Positions 43,922 to 52,086 of a stretch of 64,000 nucleotides of DNA are shown here, piece after piece. Where the stretch lies: assembly GCA_046349855.1 (NCBI GenBank), contig JAXMBM010000014.1:62001-126000 (forward strand), written 5' to 3'. The notes below the pieces were generated by a model. That model had not been told where the DNA came from, searched no databases, and saw nothing but the letters and a program-made list of their open reading frames with translations. Source of the stretch: CAIXSC01 sp046349855 (GTDB lineage Bacteria > Planctomycetota > Planctomycetia > Pirellulales > Pirellulaceae). The translations under genes were made by a program, and so were the position numbers. The stretch's first letter is position 1, and every line of letters starts with the position of its first letter.

Positions 43922-45316
43922 TTACCCCGCCAGATGCTGCTCGACCTCCGCCAAGGCTCCCAGCAGAATCGACTCCACACCCAGCTTGACCTGGAGCTTG
44001 TTCTGCTGGACATGCTGAATCAGCCGATCCTGGCGGATCTTCTGACGGAAGCTGTCGATCACCGCGATCGCGGCCTTGTAGCCGGCATCGCCCTGGTTGA
44101 TCGAACCGTCGATGGCGTCCTTCATCTCGCCATAGAATTCAGAGAGCGCCTGCTCGATGGCCATCACGAGGTCGTCGGCATTCTCGTCGGGCACCTGCTG
44201 CTTGATCGCGGTCTTCAGCGCTTTGAGATCGGTGGAGATCTCCCGCGGGATGGCCGCCCAGCGAAACGCCAGGAACTTGCGTTTCTCGACCGTGCCCGCG
44301 TTGATCTCGGACGCGGCTCCGCCCGGCCCCTGCACCGCCAGCGCCTGATCGATCAGCGGCGCCAATCGAGTCAACCCCTGCAGCGCCTTGTTGTACTGCT
44401 TCGCCTCCGCCTGCTCGGTCGCATAAGCAAACACGGCGCGCATCTTGCCGGCCAGGTCGCTGGGAGCTTTTTTCAGTGCTTCGAAGTACCGTGGCTCGAG
44501 CGTCCCGAATTCCTGCGCCCAGCGCTCCGCCGCCGGATCGGGCGGCGTTGAATCGGGCGTCGCTGTCGGCTGGACGGGCCCCGGCCCAGGCTGCACCGGA
44601 GCCGGCTGCACGGGAGCCGACTGCTCTGGGGAAGGCGACACAGGGGAAGGCTGGACGGGTGACGTGGACCCGGAAGTGGGCGGCGCCGCCAGTTCCTTGA
44701 GCAGCCCGCCCAACTGCTTGACCGCGTCTTTGGCGGCGTCGAGATTGTTGGCCTGCACCTGCTTCTTGACGTTGGCCACCGCTCCCAGAACATCATTCCG
44801 CCGCTGCGGATGGTTCGTCACGGCCGTCTGAATGGTCGGCGCAATCGCCGTCAGCCGCGCGAGAATTGCTTTTCCCTCGGCACTGATTTCCGTCGGCGGA
44901 GGAGGAGGAGGAGCGGGCGGAGGCGTACCTCCCGACGGAGCGGCTGGTGCCTGATCGTCACCCTCGTCCACTTCCTGCAGCGAACCGACGACCGCGAACC
45001 GCAGCTTCACGGACATTTCCGTGGCGGCCTGGATGAATTCGCGAAACGCGGCCACGCGGATCCCGGGATCCTCGCCCACGACCTGAAAGACCAATTCCCC
45101 GCCGTCGCCCGAACAGACTCCCTTGACGATGCCATTTCCCTTGGCAGCCGTCTTCGCTTTCTGCAGCTCGCCGTCCTTGATCGGCTTGCGGCTCACGATG
45201 AGCTTGGCGACTTTCGTCCCCTTGGTGATGATGGCGAAGTTTCGCGGTTTCTTCTTCGCCTGGCCCAACTCAGCAGCCAGTTCTTCATCCACCTCTACCT
45301 TGTCATCGTCAGCCAT
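43922..45316 (-). CDS. Protein A of unknown function (464 aa), first gene of the A-B-C cluster
   Basis: Not recognised. Residues ~24-112 look like a compact alpha/beta domain (NFAIITKGTKVAKLIVSRK, GDGGELVFQVVG, KLRFAVVG). A Pro-rich linker (~122-142) leads to a helical hairpin (~144-210, ILARLTAIAPTIQTAV ... AKDAVKQLGGLLKEL), a second Pro/Ser/Thr linker (~211-260) and a helical C-terminal domain (~262-464). I have a general memory of similar helical modules in uncharacterised bacterial proteins but cannot name a family. No signal peptide. ATG 45316 has the strong site AGGAAGGAG about 8 bases upstream, and a good promoter stands ~97 bases ahead. It is probably the regulated first gene of the unit. 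Confidence 0.72.
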   Translation of the reverse strand: MADDDKVEVDEELAAELGQAKKKPRNFAIITKGTKVAKLIVSRKPIKDGELQKAKTAAKGNGIVKGVCSGDGGELVFQVVGEDPGIRVAAFREFIQAATEMSVKLRFAVVGSLQEVDEGDDQAPAAPSGGTPPPAPPPPPPTEISAEGKAILARLTAIAPTIQTAVTNHPQRRNDVLGAVANVKKQVQANNLDAAKDAVKQLGGLLKELAAPPTSGSTSPVQPSPVSPSPEQSAPVQPAPVQPGPGPVQPTATPDSTPPDPAAERWAQEFGTLEPRYFEALKKAPSDLAGKMRAVFAYATEQAEAKQYNKALQGLTRLAPLIDQALAVQGPGGAASEINAGTVEKRKFLAFRWAAIPREISTDLKALKTAIKQQVPDENADDLVMAIEQALSEFYGEMKDAIDGSINQGDAGYKAAIAVIDSFRQKIRQDRLIQHVQQNKLQVKLGVESILLGALAEVEQHLAG

Positions 45317-45395
45317 CCGCGCACTCCTTCCTTACCGGCACATCAACGCAGTCACTCTGGAGCAGAGTCACGACCGCGAGCGAGACGAGTGCGGT

Positions 45396-45410
45396 CGGCG
45401 CAAAACGCCG
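45396..45410 (-). promoter_or_regulatory. Small hairpin in the leader of protein A
   Basis: CGGCG-TTTTG-CGCCG, a 5-bp perfect stem starting about three bases after the -10 hexamer, so at the very 5' end of the expected transcript. A second imperfect hairpin lies at 45350-45370. 5'-terminal hairpins can protect an mRNA from decay. The rest of 45317-45627 shows only the promoter and ribosome binding site. Confidence 0.35.
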
Positions 45411-45412
45411 CG

Positions 45413-45440
45413 ATCTTATCGCGACGGAAACAGATGTCAA
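45413..45440 (-). promoter_or_regulatory. Sigma70-type promoter of the A-B-C cluster
   Basis: On the minus strand TTGACA (45435-45440, perfect -35), a 16-base spacer, then TAAGAT (45413-45418, 4/6 match to TATAAT). It is the best promoter-like pair I found in the window. The leader would be about 90 bases, ending in a strong ribosome binding site. Confidence 0.6.
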
Positions 45441-45627
45441 GTCGGAGGGGGGGAGATGAAGGGTCGCGAATCTCCGCGCGACGCGTCTCACCGCGAGCCA
45501 CCCGGCGCCCTCGGCGAACCAACTTCCGGTCCGCTCTCGACAGCGGTCGGGCCCACCCCCCAAGAACCTGAACCTGGGGCCCGTGAACAACACACGCGAC
45601 GGAAGCGATCCGCCCGCCGCTCGCGGA

Positions 45628-46953
45628 TTACGCCAGCCGGCTCAGTTCCTGCTTGCAGCGCAGCTGAGCCGTCAGTTGCCGGATCTTCCGCTGATATTCG
45701 GCCACCTGCTGCTGAATCTCGGCATGCAGTTGCTGCTGCGCCCGTTCCCGGGCGTCCAGTTCCTGCTGTCGCTTGAGCAACTGCACGTGCTGCCATTCGA
45801 GTTCTTCGTGCCGGCGCATCACCCAGGCCTGCACTTCGGCGCGCTGCCGTCGCAGCTGCTGTTGACGATCGTCCAGGCGGGCGACCAGCTGCCGAGCCTC
45901 CTCCCGCTGCTGAGCCAACTCCCAGGCCGCCCCCTGATACTGCTCGGCCAACCGCCGACGCAGTTGAGCGATCGACTCGATCAACCGCGGAACTTCCAGT
46001 CGGCTGGCCAGTTGAGCCCACAGCTGCTCGCAGGCCAGCCGCATCTCCAGCGCCTCCTGGTGCCGCGCCGCGACTTCGGCGCGCAGCTGATCCAGTGCCG
46101 TGCGTTCACGATCCAGCTGCTCCTCGCGAATCCGCAGGCGATCGGCGAGCGCCAGGAGTTCGGCCTCACGCTCGTCCGCCCGAGCAGCCGCCACGGCTGC
46201 GGCGGTCTGCGCTGGCTCCCCGGATTCAACCGCCGGCGATGCAGCCGAGGCAGCCGTCCGCTGCCGCGCCAGCTCCGCCTCCTGCCGGCGCAACGATCGC
46301 TGCCGGCGGCGCAGTTCGCGATGCCGCTGCTGTAAATGGACAACAAGCTGCCGGACGTGGGTTTGCAGCGGGTCCGACGCCAATCCGGCGGGACCTGGGG
46401 TAGGTGGCGCAACGCGCCGGGCGACAGGCGCAGGCGTCGGACCCGTCGCCGATGTGATCGGAGTCGCGTCGACCGCAGCGGCGGCCACCGCTTCCTCGAC
46501 GGCGGACGCTCCAACGACGGCCTCGGCGCTCACCGGGGCGTTGGCTGGGGCGTTGGCTGGGGCCGAGCGGAAGTGGGGCCCTCGAAGTGTGCTGACGGCA
46601 GATACCCCTTGGGGTGCCGAGCTGGCACGCCCGGCGGTTCGTGCCTCGCCCGCCGTCGACCGCTCGGCCGAAGGTGGCGCAGGGATGGCTTGGGCCGCCA
46701 GCGGCAAGGGAGCATCCTGGCGACCAGGTCGAGGTCCGGGATCGGGCGGCAAACTCCCCGCATTTCCCGTGGGGGGAACAGCAAGCGACGAGGCTCCCGG
46801 CGGGTTTGTCGTTTCCCCAATCACAGCCGGCAGATCGACCCAGTGAGGGCCTTGCGAAGATTGCGGACGGTCGAGCCGGACAAAAAAGACGCGCCGTCCC
46901 GGGCGGTTATCCCCTGGGGATGCGTGGTCGTCAGGCAACGGCGGTTGGGACAT
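45628..46953 (-). CDS. Coiled-coil protein with Ala/Pro-rich head, unknown function
   Basis: About 441 residues from ATG 46953; an upstream TTG at 47001 is less likely. Residues ~1-195 are Pro/Ala/Ser-rich and disordered, except a short strand-like piece at ~22-45 (RRVFFVRLDRP, HWVDLPAVIGE). Residues ~200-441 are almost pure Arg/Gln/Glu/Leu coiled coil (REEQLDRERTALDQLRAEVA, ERAQQQLHAEIQQQVAEYQR). No membrane helix. It lies upstream of A-B-C on the same strand but behind their promoter, so it is a separate unit. Possibly a cytoskeletal or envelope scaffold. Confidence 0.65.
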   Translation of the reverse strand: MSQPPLPDDHASPGDNRPGRRVFFVRLDRPQSSQGPHWVDLPAVIGETTNPPGASSLAVPPTGNAGSLPPDPGPRPGRQDAPLPLAAQAIPAPPSAERSTAGEARTAGRASSAPQGVSAVSTLRGPHFRSAPANAPANAPVSAEAVVGASAVEEAVAAAAVDATPITSATGPTPAPVARRVAPPTPGPAGLASDPLQTHVRQLVVHLQQRHRELRRRQRSLRRQEAELARQRTAASAASPAVESGEPAQTAAAVAAARADEREAELLALADRLRIREEQLDRERTALDQLRAEVAARHQEALEMRLACEQLWAQLASRLEVPRLIESIAQLRRRLAEQYQGAAWELAQQREEARQLVARLDDRQQQLRRQRAEVQAWVMRRHEELEWQHVQLLKRQQELDARERAQQQLHAEIQQQVAEYQRKIRQLTAQLRCKQELSRLA

Positions 46954-47063
46954 GGCACGCGGTCTGTCGGGAGAATCGTCACGACCCCTGTACTTTCCCA
47001 ACTATCGGCCCAAAACCGGGTCCAACTCCACCTCATCCCACACATCCCCCACCGCCCTGCGCC

Positions 47064-47092
47064 TTGAAGTGCCGCGGCGCACGTGAGACAAT
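47064..47092 (+). promoter_or_regulatory. Possible sigma70-type promoter of groES
   Basis: TTGAAG (47064-47069), a 17-base spacer and GACAAT (47087-47092), about 60 bases before the groES start. Four of six matches in each box. No CIRCE inverted repeat (TTAGCACTC-N9-GAGTGCTAA) is present, so HrcA control is not indicated. Confidence 0.4.
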
Positions 47093-47152
47093 CTGCGGCC
47101 GTTTATTCCTTTCTCCTTTGTAAAGCAGGGCTTCCAGGAGCGCACGGCGACC

Positions 47153-47440
47153 ATGAAGATCGAACCGATCGGTGACAAAGTGGTGATCAAACGGCTGGAA
47201 CCCGAGTCGCGGACCGCCGGCGGAATTGTGCTGCCGGATGCGGCCCGCGAGCGTCCCCGGCAGGGACGCGTCCTGTCGGTAGGGGACGGCCGGCGACTGA
47301 AGAATGGTTCGCGGGCGCCGCACACCGTGCGGGAGGGGGATCGCGTCCTCTTTTCGGCGTATTCGGGCACCGCCGTGGTGGTCGAAAACGAGGAGTTGCT
47401 TATTATGAGCGAGGATGAAATTCTGGCCATTCTGGAGTGA
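47153..47440 (+). CDS. groES: Co-chaperonin GroES
   Basis: 95 residues, normal length. Start MKIEPIGDKVVIKRLEPES, mobile-loop region RTAGGIVLPDAARERPRQGR, VLSVGDGRR, and the C-terminal LIMSEDEILAILE strand are those of GroES. The heptameric lid works with GroEL in ATP-driven folding. The usual groEL partner does not follow: five bases after its stop begins a prenyltransferase-fold protein. Planctomycetes often have several groES/groEL copies, so this is probably an extra, unlinked copy. AGGAG lies 12 bases upstream of the ATG. Confidence 0.93.
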   Translation: MKIEPIGDKVVIKRLEPESRTAGGIVLPDAARERPRQGRVLSVGDGRRLKNGSRAPHTVREGDRVLFSAYSGTAVVVENEELLIMSEDEILAILE

Positions 47441-47445
47441 TCACC

Positions 47446-48582
47446 ATGATTCGCGGGCGCAGCAAAGCGGCAACTGGGACAGTCTTGGTAGCAGTTGGGT
47501 TCGTCGTTGGGGTCGTCCTGGGAAGTGGCGCCAGCGCCGCTCCGGCCGCCGACCCAGCGACCAGCCGCCAATACGAACAGATGGTCGGCCGGGCGATCGA
47601 CTTTCTCCGCCTCAAGGGGCAAGCCCCCGATGGCTCGTTCTCGGCCAACGCCGGTCCCGGCATCACGGCCCTCGTGGCCACCGCCCTGTTGAAGCACGGC
47701 CGCTCGCCCGATGATCCCCTGGTCGCCAAGGCCCTCAAGTACCTTGAGCAGTTCATCGATACCGATGGCGGCCTGGGCAAGGCGGGTTCGAAGTACCGCA
47801 ATTACGAAACCTGCCTGGCCATCCTCGCCTTCCGGGAAGCCAACAAAGGGGGCCGCTACGACGCGCTGCTCAAGAAGGCCGATGCCTTCATCAAGACCGA
47901 ACAATGGGATGAAGGGGAAGGGAAAGACAAGTCCGATCCGAACTTCGGTGGCGCTGGCTACGGCAGCAAGTCCCGCCCCGACCTGTCCAATACTTCGTTC
48001 CTGATCGATGCCCTCAAGGCGACCGGCAATGGTGCCGACAGCGAGGCCATCCAGCGGGCCCTGCTGTTCGTCTCCCGCTGCCAGAACCTGGAAACGGAGT
48101 TCAATACGACGCCGTTCGCTGCCAAGAATCCCGATGGCGGTTTTTACTATACGCCGGCGGCCGGCGGTGACAGCATGGCCGGCAAGACCGACGAAGGCGG
48201 ACTCCGCAGTTACGGGTCGATGACCTACGCCGGCCTGAAGAGCATGATCTACGCCGGCGTGGGGCCGGATGACCCGCGAGTGAAGGCCGCCACGCAGTGG
48301 ATCCGCAAGCACTACGACGTGCAAGCGAACCCCGGCATGGGCGAGACGGGCCTCTTCTACTACTACCACACCTTCGCCAAGGCGCTCGACGCGATCGGCC
48401 AGGCCAAGTTCGCCGATGACAAAGGAGTCCAGCACGACTGGCGCGCCGAACTGCGGGGCGAATTGGCGCGGCTGCAGCGGGAAGACGGAGCCTGGGTGAA
48501 CAAGACGTCCCGCTGGATGGAGGGCGATCCCAAACTCGTCACCGCCTACGCCCTGTTGGCCCTGGCGTATTGCCAGCCCTGA
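47446..48582 (+). CDS. Secreted prenyltransferase/squalene-oxidase repeat protein
   Basis: 378 residues from ATG 47446 (GGAG 8 bases upstream, overlapping the groES stop region). Signal peptide (apolar ~11-31). The rest is an alpha/alpha toroid with repeats of the type LRLKGQAPDGSFS, LEQFIDTDGGLG, NPDGGFYYTPAAGG and LQREDGAWVNKTS, each a loop with a Gly-rich turn. In squalene cyclases and terpene cyclases this fold carries a DxDD acid motif; none was seen, so it is probably not a cyclase. Family members in planctomycetes are uncharacterised. Translation is likely coupled to groES. Confidence 0.78.
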   Translation: MIRGRSKAATGTVLVAVGFVVGVVLGSGASAAPAADPATSRQYEQMVGRAIDFLRLKGQAPDGSFSANAGPGITALVATALLKHGRSPDDPLVAKALKYLEQFIDTDGGLGKAGSKYRNYETCLAILAFREANKGGRYDALLKKADAFIKTEQWDEGEGKDKSDPNFGGAGYGSKSRPDLSNTSFLIDALKATGNGADSEAIQRALLFVSRCQNLETEFNTTPFAAKNPDGGFYYTPAAGGDSMAGKTDEGGLRSYGSMTYAGLKSMIYAGVGPDDPRVKAATQWIRKHYDVQANPGMGETGLFYYYHTFAKALDAIGQAKFADDKGVQHDWRAELRGELARLQREDGAWVNKTSRWMEGDPKLVTAYALLALAYCQP

Positions 48583-48934
48583 GTACCAACCGTTACGGCG
48601 AAAACCTCACCCGGCCGTTTCGCGGCCGGTTTCTCGCACAAGTGGGAGAGGCGGGGGTAGCAGGAGAGGTCGAGGTCGAGGTTGCAGGCAGAGGCAGACG
48701 TCGCAGGCAGAGGTCGAGGTCGCAGGAGACGTTCGAGCCGCTTTGCCTGATTCGTTGGACAGCGCCAGGTTGTCATGATCGTGGATCGCGCCGCGATTCA
48801 ATGTCCGGGCACTGAGGCGTTCGTCCGGGCACTGAGGCGTTGGATCGCGGAGCGATCCACGACTATGTCCCGCATGGCCGCAACCCAATAAACACTTCCC
48901 ACGGCCTCAAGCTGGAGAAACTGGCGCTGTCCAA
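48583..48934. repeat. Repeat-rich intergenic region
   Basis: 352 bases without a gene, between convergent genes. It holds: (i) GAGGTCGAGGTCG/GCAGGCAGAGG low-complexity repeats at ~48640-48735; (ii) a 10-bp inverted repeat CGTGGATCGC (48780-48789) and GCGATCCACG (48852-48861); (iii) inside it a 19-bp direct repeat GTCCGGGCACTGAGGCGTT at 48803-48821 and 48823-48841; (iv) an 8-bp hairpin TGGATCGC-GGA-GCGATCCA (48841-48859). The compact nesting looks like a small mobile or duplicated palindromic element. Confidence 0.75.
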
Positions 48935-49321
48935 TTAGTCTTCCAGCTCGGCTTCGTAGTAGCGGCCGTTGCGGTAGCGGCGGTTGTTGGCGTACCGTCT
49001 CCCGCGGCCGTCGCCTTCGCGGAACCAGTAACCGCTGAGCAGCTTGTAGAAAAACAGAATGACGAACGCCCCGGCGGTGGCCACACAGAAACCCATCGGA
49101 CTGATCGGGGTGACGCGGCTGGTCGCGTAGAAATACGACCACATGCCGCAACCAATAACCGTGCCGCCGATCCCCATCAGGAGCGTCGCCACGGCTCCCC
49201 CAGGATCTCTTCCCGGCATGATCGCCTTGGCGAGCAGCCCGACGATTGTTCCAAAGCCGACCCAGACCAGGACGTCATTCGCCCAGTTCTGCACGGTTTC
49301 TGGAAACTGAAGGCTTTCCAT
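48935..49321 (-). CDS. GlsB/YeaQ/YmgE-family (transglycosylase-associated) membrane protein
   Basis: 128 residues. Three apolar helices fit the family: ~17-34 (VLVWVGFGTIVGLLAKAIM), ~41-60 (GGAVATLLMGIGGTVIGCGM) and ~75-95. The GLLAKAIMPGRDPGG turn is the hallmark of GlsB-like stress proteins. It is longer than the usual ~85 residues because of an Arg/Tyr-rich C-terminal tail (GRGRRYANNRRYRNGRYYE). Usual function is uncertain; family members respond to envelope or acid stress. Confidence 0.82.
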   Translation of the reverse strand: MESLQFPETVQNWANDVLVWVGFGTIVGLLAKAIMPGRDPGGAVATLLMGIGGTVIGCGMWSYFYATSRVTPISPMGFCVATAGAFVILFFYKLLSGYWFREGDGRGRRYANNRRYRNGRYYEAELED

Positions 49322-49479
49322 CGCCCCACACTCCCCGTATTCTGGCGTCGCTCGGGATTCGCAGGCACAATCCCGTACGATCGTTATCGGCAGATCAGCT
49401 TCTCAACTTGAGCGGCACCGGTCGGCACAGATCCCCTGCCGAACCGGCGCTGCCTGCAACCTCTCGGAGACCGACTGAC

Positions 49480-50268
49480 ATGGTTTGTACCTCGCGTCGT
49501 TTCCTGTTCCTGTCCTCCCTGGCCCTGGTGCTGAGCTTTCCCGCCATGTCCTATTCCGCCGACCCACAGACTGCGTTCGAGGCCCGCGTCTACACCGACT
49601 CGGCCGGCCAGAAACTCCTGTACCGGCTGCTGAAACCCAAATCCTACGACGCTCAGCAGAAATACCCGCTCGTCCTGTTCCTGCACGGGGCGGGGGAACG
49701 GGGAGCGGACAACGTCGCGCAGCTGAAGCACGGGATGGCCGATTTCGCCAGCGACGAAATTCGCGACAAGTACCCCGCGTTCGTGCTGGCCCCTCAATGC
49801 CCCGTCGGCGAAAAATGGGTGGATGTCGACTGGAGTTCCACCAAGCACGACATGCCCGAGCGCCCCGCCTCCGCCATGCGACTCACCCTGGCCACCATCG
49901 AACAACTCCGTAAGGAATTCTCGCTCGACCCGGCGCGACTCTACATCACCGGCCTGTCGATGGGCGGTTACGGCACCTGGGACGCGCTGCAGCGGCACCC
50001 GCAGATGTTCGCCGCCGCCATCCCGATCTGCGGCGGTGGCGATCCCAAGCATGTCGCCAAATTCGTCCACGTGCCGATCTGGGCGTTCCACGGCGATAAA
50101 GACACGGCCGTGCGTCCCGAACGCTCCCGCGACATGATCGCCGCCCTCCAGGCCGCCGGAGGCATGCCGAAGTACACCGAGTACCCCAACACGGGACACG
50201 ACTCGTGGACCGCCACCTACAAAGACCCGGCCGTCCATGCCTGGCTGTTCTCGCAGCGGCGCAAGTAG
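49480..50268 (+). CDS. Secreted alpha/beta hydrolase (prolyl-oligopeptidase/CE1-like esterase)
   Basis: 262 residues from ATG 49480 (GGAGA about 10 bases upstream). Signal peptide (apolar ~8-26). Hydrolase motifs: oxyanion loop FLHGAGERG, nucleophile elbow GLSMGGYG (Ser ~163), acid in FHGDKDTAV and catalytic His in NTGHDSW. The pattern is that of secreted phospholipase/carboxylesterase-like enzymes often called 'polyhydroxybutyrate depolymerase-like' or feruloyl esterases. Substrate is unknown, probably an ester of plant or algal polysaccharide. Divergent from the GlsB-like gene. Confidence 0.82.
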   Translation: MVCTSRRFLFLSSLALVLSFPAMSYSADPQTAFEARVYTDSAGQKLLYRLLKPKSYDAQQKYPLVLFLHGAGERGADNVAQLKHGMADFASDEIRDKYPAFVLAPQCPVGEKWVDVDWSSTKHDMPERPASAMRLTLATIEQLRKEFSLDPARLYITGLSMGGYGTWDALQRHPQMFAAAIPICGGGDPKHVAKFVHVPIWAFHGDKDTAVRPERSRDMIAALQAAGGMPKYTEYPNTGHDSWTATYKDPAVHAWLFSQRRK

Positions 50269-50360
50269 GCCGATCGGCCTTCACCGGGACAAACCGTCGC
50301 CAGCGATTCCCGCTCGCGGGAGTCGCGACGGCCGAACGCACGACGACTCAAGACAAACTT

Positions 50361-50384
50361 ACCTCTCCCCATTCCGGGAGAGGT
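50361..50384. repeat. CCTCTCC/GGAGAGG palindrome, copy 1
   Basis: ACCTCTCCC (50361-50369), a 6-base loop and GGGAGAGGT (50376-50384): a perfect 9-bp stem in the gap between the esterase and the DUF1598 gene. A related palindrome occurs at 55919-55942. It may work as a terminator for the esterase and also belong to a dispersed repeat family. Confidence 0.6.
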
Positions 50385-50456
50385 GAAGGTTGAGTGGAGA
50401 ATGCCTGGGGCGAGTGGGTTGAGGCTGGCTGCACGCGGCTCGCTGCACGCGGCTGC

Positions 50457-51841
50457 CTAGTCCCACCACCAGCGTTTCGGATCAACCTTGGCGGCGCCGG
50501 TTCGCTGATGGACTTCCGCCAGTTCGCCCGACGCATCGGTCTGGAGATTGCCCGGGCTGAGCGCCTGCCGCGGCTGAATGTTGACGCCACCACCAATCGG
50601 CGTCATCAAGGTGTTCCCCTTCCAGACCACGTTCACCGCCGACTCGACCTGCCGAGGCACCAGCCGAGTCTCCACGGCCAGCGCCTGCTCGTTGCCAAAC
50701 ACCGGCAACTGCCAGCCGGCCTGCCCGTAGAAGTCCTGCTCCTGGATGTAGGCCGCCGCAATGGAGAGGTCGATGAGGTTACGCAGCTGAGCATACACCG
50801 GGGACTTGCGCGCCAATTCCGGGTAGCGGTCGGTAAACTGCTTCACGAACGCCTGACTCGCACGATTGCCAGCCCCTGAGCGTTCACTCGGCCACCTTCG
50901 GCCGTGACCCGCTCGTTCTCGCCAATCAACCGCACGCCGTCCCCCACCAGTTCCATCGCCAGCCGATCCTCACTCACCCGCACGCATTCGTAGTTGGGTG
51001 TGAAATACCAGCGTTCCATCGCATTTTCGGCGCGACTTCCCGCGGATTGGCCCGCGAGACATAGCTGTCGATCTTCACCGGCGGAACCTCCAGCCCAATG
51101 CCGATCAGCTTCATCCGGTAGTCGGCTTCGACCAGAACCTGCGCGAAATGGGTCGTCGGCGCGATGCCGCGAATCGTGACTTCCTGGAATCCCAGGTTCT
51201 CCCGCAATCCCACCGCGATCTCGCTGCGCGTCGTTCGGCGAGATGGCACCCAACTGTCCGAGGAACTGCTGCATCCGCGCCAGCCCTTCCTTCGTCGGAT
51301 CAATCGAGACGCTGATCACCTTCGCTCCACCACCTCCCGGCGGATAGGCCCGCAAAGCGACAATCAGATCTTCCAGTTCCAGCACCGGCACGCCGGTGTG
51401 CAATCCCACCACGCGGCCCGCCGGATCCGGCATGAAACCTTCCGCCGGCCCCTCCAGCACCACATCCTTCGTTTCCGGGAAATAAAACACATGCGCACTC
51501 GCGTCAGTCCCGCCAGGTAAGCGCATCTCGTCCGTCACCGGCTGGCCCGCCGCCAGCTTCTCCGCCAGCTGCGCCTCCAGACGGGTCAGCGAAACCTTTC
51601 GCGAGTCGCTCTTCCGCAGCAAATCGGCCGGCAACGCCGCCCGAGCCGCGTCCGCCAGTCGACGCGTCAGCGCCCCCGACGGATCACTCACCATCTTCTT
51701 TCGCAGCACACCCTGCGCATCGACCTCCACACCGGCCACCTGCTGGCCGATCTGCCCAAAAGCCGGTCGCGGCACCAGCCAGCCGACCAGAGTCAGAACG
51801 AGCAGGGAGGCGGGAACGATCTGCCGAAGGTTCGCTGTCAC
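50457..51841 (-). pseudogene. DUF1598-family secreted protein, broken by three frameshifts
   Basis: One gene of about 460 codons is spread over three frames. From GTG 51841: signal peptide (apolar ~11-25, ending AFGQ), then a DUF1598-like body up to LGQLGAISPND. The frame then jumps (near 51229-51237) to RSEIAVGLRENLGFQEVTIR ... SYVSRANPREVA, jumps back (near 51030-51034) to ENAMERWYFTPNYECV ... GRVNAQG, and jumps once more (near 50868-50874) to NRASQAFVKQFTDRYPELAR ... KRWWWD. Each piece continues the family pattern, so the damage is recent. Each break is explained by loss of one or two bases in GCGCGC, GC-rich or G-run sequence. That is typical of assembly error, but a real decaying gene is possible. 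Confidence 0.8.
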
Positions 51842-52086
51842 GGTTGAATCTCGCCAAGCGCAACGGAAAAGGGTCTGAGGGTTGGGAATCGAGCGTCGCT
51901 AAATTCCACCCAGCTATCCTAGTTGCCGCAATGTAATATCGCAAAGAACCGACGGAAAAAAGGCGGGTGGAAAGACCAGGAGACGAGCCGGAGCGGACCG
52001 GAGGCGCCCAGGGGTACCGGTTGTAGCGGACCGGCGGACGGTACGGCCGACGACCCGCCGCGGCAAACGGGTCCGTTCCCGGAGGA

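Noticed and set aside
41638..43989. Plus-strand frame of 783 codons opposite protein B
   Set aside because: Antisense of a coiled-coil gene rich in Glu/Lys/Gln codons, which mirror as Leu/Phe/Val. Protein B has a proper ribosome binding site and spacing.
37183..45316. Type VI secretion or contractile-injection cluster
   Set aside because: None of A, B or C shows sheath, tube, baseplate, spike or ClpV-like ATPase motifs, and no such gene is nearby. An effector role stays possible but is not shown.
47041..47152. CIRCE-type heat-shock operator before groES
   Set aside because: I looked for TTAGCACTC-N9-GAGTGCTAA and found no match, not even a half site.
48780..48861. Insertion sequence ends
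   Set aside because: The inverted repeat is short and there is no transposase frame between or beside the arms.
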